This document shows, piece after piece, positions 23,923 to 26,581 of a stretch of DNA of 26,581 nt; position 1 is the first letter of the stretch; the number at the start of each line of letters is the position of its first letter. Below the pieces are notes generated by a model. It was not told where the DNA came from. It searched no databases and saw only the letters and a program-made list of their open reading frames with translations. Location: NCBI GenBank assembly GCA_964534945.1, contig CAZHSB010000023.1, positions 1 through 26,581 of the forward strand, read 5' to 3'. Made by a program: the position numbers and the translations under genes. Source of the stretch: CAZHFA01 sp964534945. GTDB lineage: Bacteria; Bdellovibrionota_C; UBA2361; CAKMMH01.

Positions 23923-25317
23923 TTAATCGATATTATCGTTAGAATCACCGCTAACTTCTATTTCTTCTTCGTTTTTATCATTTTCGTTTCTTTTTCTAAC
24001 AATTATTTTTATATTAGATCCCTCGAATGAAAACTCTCGACGAATTTCATTTTTTAAATATCTAAGATAAGAAAAATGTAAACTTTTAGGGTGATTTGCA
24101 AAAACGACAAATGTCGGAGGAGCAATAGAGATTTGAGTTGCAAAAAAAACTTTTATCATTTGTCCTCGATATGGTGTTGGAGGGCGTCTATCAAAAGCTA
24201 TTTTTATAATCTTATTTAGCTCTCCTGTTGGAATCCTATGCCTTGCAGTTTCATAAATTTCCTTTGCTTTTGGAAGTATTTTTAAACATCTAGTACCCTC
24301 ACTTGCAGATATATACATAATTGGAGCATACCTTGCAAATTTAAATGTATCATAAATTTCTTCTTCAAATTTTTTTACAGTCTTATGATTTTTTTCAACT
24401 AAATCCCACTTATTTGCCACAACCATAAAAGGAATTCCTCGATCGTGAATAAGGCCAGCTATTTTTTGATCTTGTTCTGAAGCAATCTTTTCTTGGCTTG
24501 CATCTAAAATCAAGATTGCCACGTCGGCATTCGTTAGTGCTTCAATTGTACGAATTGTAGCAAACTCTTCTATTGAATCATCCTCGACTCTTGCCTTTTT
24601 CCTTAATCCTGCAGTATCAATTAAAATAAAATCTTGTCCATGTGCTTTTATTGATACCTCAATACTTTCTCTTGTCGTTCCAGGAATATTAGAAGTAATC
24701 AATCTTTTTTCGCCAAAAAGTTTATTTATCAAAGTTGATTTTCCAGCATTTGGTTTTCCAACAATTGCTACTCTTATAGCATCTTCATTTACAGTTTCAT
24801 TTTCCAAGAGCTTTTTATCAAAACATTCTTTTATTTTAGAAACAAGCTCTCTTACACCAATGTTATGTGCAGCACTGATACAAACAAAATCATCAATTCC
24901 CAAAGAATAAAAATCAGTTGAAGAAAACTTATCAGATTCCTTTTCACATTTATTTATCGCCCAAACTACAGGTCTTTTTACATCATATAGTAATTTTACG
25001 ATATCTTTATCTAAAGGATGTACTCCTAACTTTCCATCAAAAACAACAATAATGGCATCTGCTTGAGATATCGCAATTCTTGCTTGATTTGAAATTTCCT
25101 CTTGAAAATTATCTTCAGCATCTCCAATTAGCCCACCTGTATCGATTAAATTAAAGGTAAATCCTTGAGTATTTACCATTGCATAACAGCGATCTCTTGT
25201 AACTCCAGGACAATCTTCTACAATTGCTATTCTTCTTCCAGCTATTGCATTAAACAATGTAGATTTCCCAACATTGGTTCTTCCGATAATTGCTATTTTA
25301 GGTATAAATTTCTTCAT
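23923..25317 (-). CDS. der: Ribosome biogenesis GTPase Der (EngA)
   Basis: A tandem-GTPase factor for assembly of the large ribosomal subunit. The first GTPase domain has GRTNVGKST (12-20), DTGG (59-62) and NKCE (122-125); Glu rather than Asp in that last motif is a variant I recall from other Der proteins. The second has GKPNAGKST (187-195), DTAGLRKK (234-241) and NKWD. The C-terminal KH-like domain includes FDRRPPTPYRGQMIK. Length 464 is typical. The ATG has AAGGTGA upstream. It follows rnc by 30 bases. Confidence 0.97.
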   Translation of the reverse strand: MKKFIPKIAIIGRTNVGKSTLFNAIAGRRIAIVEDCPGVTRDRCYAMVNTQGFTFNLIDTGGLIGDAEDNFQEEISNQARIAISQADAIIVVFDGKLGVHPLDKDIVKLLYDVKRPVVWAINKCEKESDKFSSTDFYSLGIDDFVCISAAHNIGVRELVSKIKECFDKKLLENETVNEDAIRVAIVGKPNAGKSTLINKLFGEKRLITSNIPGTTRESIEVSIKAHGQDFILIDTAGLRKKARVEDDSIEEFATIRTIEALTNADVAILILDASQEKIASEQDQKIAGLIHDRGIPFMVVANKWDLVEKNHKTVKKFEEEIYDTFKFARYAPIMYISASEGTRCLKILPKAKEIYETARHRIPTGELNKIIKIAFDRRPPTPYRGQMIKVFFATQISIAPPTFVVFANHPKSLHFSYLRYLKNEIRREFSFEGSNIKIIVRKRNENDKNEEEIEVSGDSNDNID

Positions 25318-25347
25318 CTTTTCACCTTATCTTCTAATATTAAATTT

Positions 25348-26070
25348 TTATAAATGATATTTTTCTTTTATATGTTCAATTGCTTCTCTTGCAGCCATTT
25401 GTTGAGAATCTTTTTTTGTCGAACCTCTTCCATGTCCCAGAACCTCACCAGAAAGTTCAACTACTGTGACAAATTGTGGTGAGTGCTCAGGGCCCTCGAC
25501 GCAAACCAATTTATACTCTGCAATATCAGTAGTCACTGTATGTAGTATTTCTTGTAACTCTGTTTTCGGATCAAACGGTTCAACTGTCGATATCTTATCT
25601 TGAAAAAGATTTTTTATTACGTTAAAAACCGTCTCAAAACCAGCTTCAACATATATAGCGCCAAAAATTGCCTCCATTACATCAGATAATATTGATGGCT
25701 TTTCTTGACCATTATTAGCTTTTTCAGCTCGACTTAATTTTATAAAATTTCCTACATTTAAATCATTTGCAATCATTGCCAAAGTTTTATAGTTTACTAG
25801 TGCCGCCCGCATCTTCGACAATTCTCCCTCAGCAGCCTTTTTATGCTCTTTTAATAATAAATCTGCGACAACAAGATCAAGAACAGCATCACCTAAGAAT
25901 TCACTTCGCTCATAATCATCATTCTTTCCTTTGTGATGAAGCGAACGATGTGTTAGTGCTTTTTCTAATTTTGTTTTATCCTTAAAAAAATATCCTAATT
26001 TTTTTTCTAGATCTTCATACTCAACAGATGAGCCTACTCTTTTAGTATTTTTAAATAATGTAAATTTCAC
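25348..26070 (-). CDS. rnc: Ribonuclease III
   Basis: Cuts double-stranded RNA, notably in rRNA maturation. The catalytic signature YERSEFLGDAVLDL holds E57 and D61, with D130 and E133 in SDVMEAIFGAIYVEAG. The C-terminal double-stranded RNA-binding domain runs from DPKTELQEILHT to AAREAIEHIKEKYHL. Length 240 is normal. The start is GTG with only a weak AAGAG ribosome site. It is the first gene of an rnc-der operon; the more common neighbour of rnc elsewhere is era. Confidence 0.96.
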   Translation of the reverse strand: MKFTLFKNTKRVGSSVEYEDLEKKLGYFFKDKTKLEKALTHRSLHHKGKNDDYERSEFLGDAVLDLVVADLLLKEHKKAAEGELSKMRAALVNYKTLAMIANDLNVGNFIKLSRAEKANNGQEKPSILSDVMEAIFGAIYVEAGFETVFNVIKNLFQDKISTVEPFDPKTELQEILHTVTTDIAEYKLVCVEGPEHSPQFVTVVELSGEVLGHGRGSTKKDSQQMAAREAIEHIKEKYHL

Positions 26071-26153
26071 AATAATGCTCTTTTATAGTATTAAATAATC
26101 AACTATAGCATCATTTTTTAAAAAAGCTCCAAAATCTAAAGCTTTTATAAAAA

Positions 26154-26483
26154 ATGACGAATAAAAAACTCAAGATGACTTCTCCAATAGCTAACAACAT
26201 ATCAGTTGGAGTCTCTCCAATTTTATCAAATACCCAATCAAATGCTAGTAATATTAGCAACAATTCTCAGCTATTGTCAAAAACTTCTAATGAGATTCAA
26301 GCCACCATATCTAGCAACATTGCAAGCCAAAGTGCTGTGGCACTAGGAAGCGCTAGAAAAGACGGAATTCAATATCCAATAGCACGAACAGAAAAAGCTT
26401 TCGAGTCAAAAAAAGACAAGGAAATAAAAGAAGACGACGAAAATCAAGAACCAAAAGATAAGAAGCTAGATTTAAGAATTTAG
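26154..26483 (+). CDS. Unknown small Ser/Asn-rich protein
   Basis: I do not recognise it. The first 55 residues are rich in Ser, Asn, Ile and Thr with no signal peptide. The last 30 are strongly charged (around KKDKEIKEDDENQEPKDKK), and the whole looks disordered. The start is uncertain: ATG at 26154 and at 26175 (residue 8, MTSPIANN) are both possible, neither with a good ribosome site. A sequence loosely like sigma-28 sites (TAAAGCTT at 26137-26144, then GACGAATA at 26156-26163) would place the start point just before the second ATG. Its composition resembles the small gene at 22741, without clear sequence similarity. It lies between rnc and an IS-like end. Confidence 0.5.
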   Translation: MTNKKLKMTSPIANNISVGVSPILSNTQSNASNISNNSQLLSKTSNEIQATISSNIASQSAVALGSARKDGIQYPIARTEKAFESKKDKEIKEDDENQEPKDKKLDLRI

Positions 26484-26519
26484 CTAAGGTATAAATCAAA
26501 AAAAGAAAAACACCTTAGC
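26483..26519. repeat. 8-bp inverted repeat after the small Ser/Asn-rich gene
   Basis: GCTAAGGT (26483-26490) and ACCTTAGC (26512-26519) are perfect complements with a 21-base A-rich loop, starting inside the stop codon. No T run follows on the plus strand, so a standard intrinsic terminator is not supported, although the position fits a transcript end. Confidence 0.4.
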
Positions 26520-26531
26520 CAACATCTATAG

Positions 26532-26581
26532 TGGACCCCGATTTCTGGACAGGTATATTTGTTAGTTTTCTTATGAAATAA
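26532..26581. mobile_element. Probable left end of an IS3-family (IS150-like) insertion sequence, cut by the window edge
   Basis: TGGACCCCGATTTCTGGACA (26532-26551) has the layout of an IS3-family terminal repeat: it opens with TG, has a C run, a T-rich centre, and closes in TGGACA. IS150-group ends are the nearest I can recall. The element would extend rightward beyond the window. No transposase sequence is present in the 30 bases that remain, and the second end and target duplication cannot be seen, so the call rests on this motif alone. Confidence 0.5.

Noticed and set aside
24942..24960. NKCE instead of NKxD in the first GTPase domain of Der as a defect
   Set aside because: I recall Glu at this position in Der proteins of other lineages, and all other GTPase motifs are intact.
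26483..26519. Hairpin after the Ser/Asn-rich gene as an intrinsic terminator
   Set aside because: The stem is good but no T run follows on either strand; kept only as an inverted repeat.
1..26581. CRISPR arrays, tRNA or rRNA genes, prophage or toxin-antitoxin modules
   Set aside because: No regularly spaced repeats, cloverleaf-like sequences, rRNA signatures or phage/toxin protein motifs were seen on either strand.

Overview
This is an AT-rich (roughly one third GC by eye), densely coded bacterial chromosome segment. It looks Gram-negative and deltaproteobacterial in the old sense (Desulfobacterota / Bdellovibrionota / SAR324-like). Pointers are the wording of the RpoD C-terminus, a short lipoprotein beside dapA, two Cys lipoboxes, a Tat signal peptide, and the ETF / ETF:quinone oxidoreductase pair. 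The genus cannot be fixed from this window. No rRNA, tRNA, CRISPR array or prophage was seen. The only mobile-element trace is what looks like an IS3-type terminal repeat in the last 50 bases.

Layout. 82-3853 (+): a single-chain fusion of ETF beta and alpha, followed by ETF:quinone oxidoreductase with an eight-cysteine ferredoxin-like tail; together they pass electrons from acyl-CoA or similar dehydrogenases to the quinone pool. 3906-4571 (+): L,D-transpeptidase-like lipoprotein. 4573-5817 (-): divergent DAACS-type symporter. 5942-7819 (+): exonuclease I-like nuclease and a small membrane-anchored coiled-coil protein, followed by a structured intergenic element. 8035-9828 (-): asd then truA. 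9951-11252 (+): GT2 glycosyltransferase with a second, degenerate GT2-like half. 11283-14738 (-): two alkaline-phosphatase-superfamily enzymes, one Tat-exported and one membrane-anchored without a formylglycine cysteine. 14829-15629 (-): IclR regulator with a dyad-rich promoter. 15797-19272 (-): rpoD, lipoprotein, dapA. 19474-21761 (-): greA-dnaG, overlapping by 4 nt. 21869-22627 (+): comF. 22741-23919 (+): two unknown genes behind a sequence that fits a sigma-28 (FliA) promoter. 23923-26070 (-): rnc and der. 26154-26483 (+): a small Ser/Asn-rich orphan, then the IS-like end.

How it fits together. Much of the window is housekeeping: the sigma-70 factor, primase, a transcript-cleavage factor, ribosome-assembly GTPase Der, RNase III, and two diaminopimelate/lysine pathway enzymes (asd, dapA). 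The accessory content is the ETF module, the envelope phosphatase/sulfatase pair, the glycosyltransferase, the divergent symporter and the three small unknown proteins. The most useful regulatory observations are: three genes whose -10 box ends 6-7 nt before the start codon with no Shine-Dalgarno (probable leaderless mRNAs); a perfect dyad on the start point of the IclR gene; a 13-bp inverted repeat overlapping the rpoD -10; and the sigma-28-like promoter. No clearly new multi-gene defence or mobile system was found.
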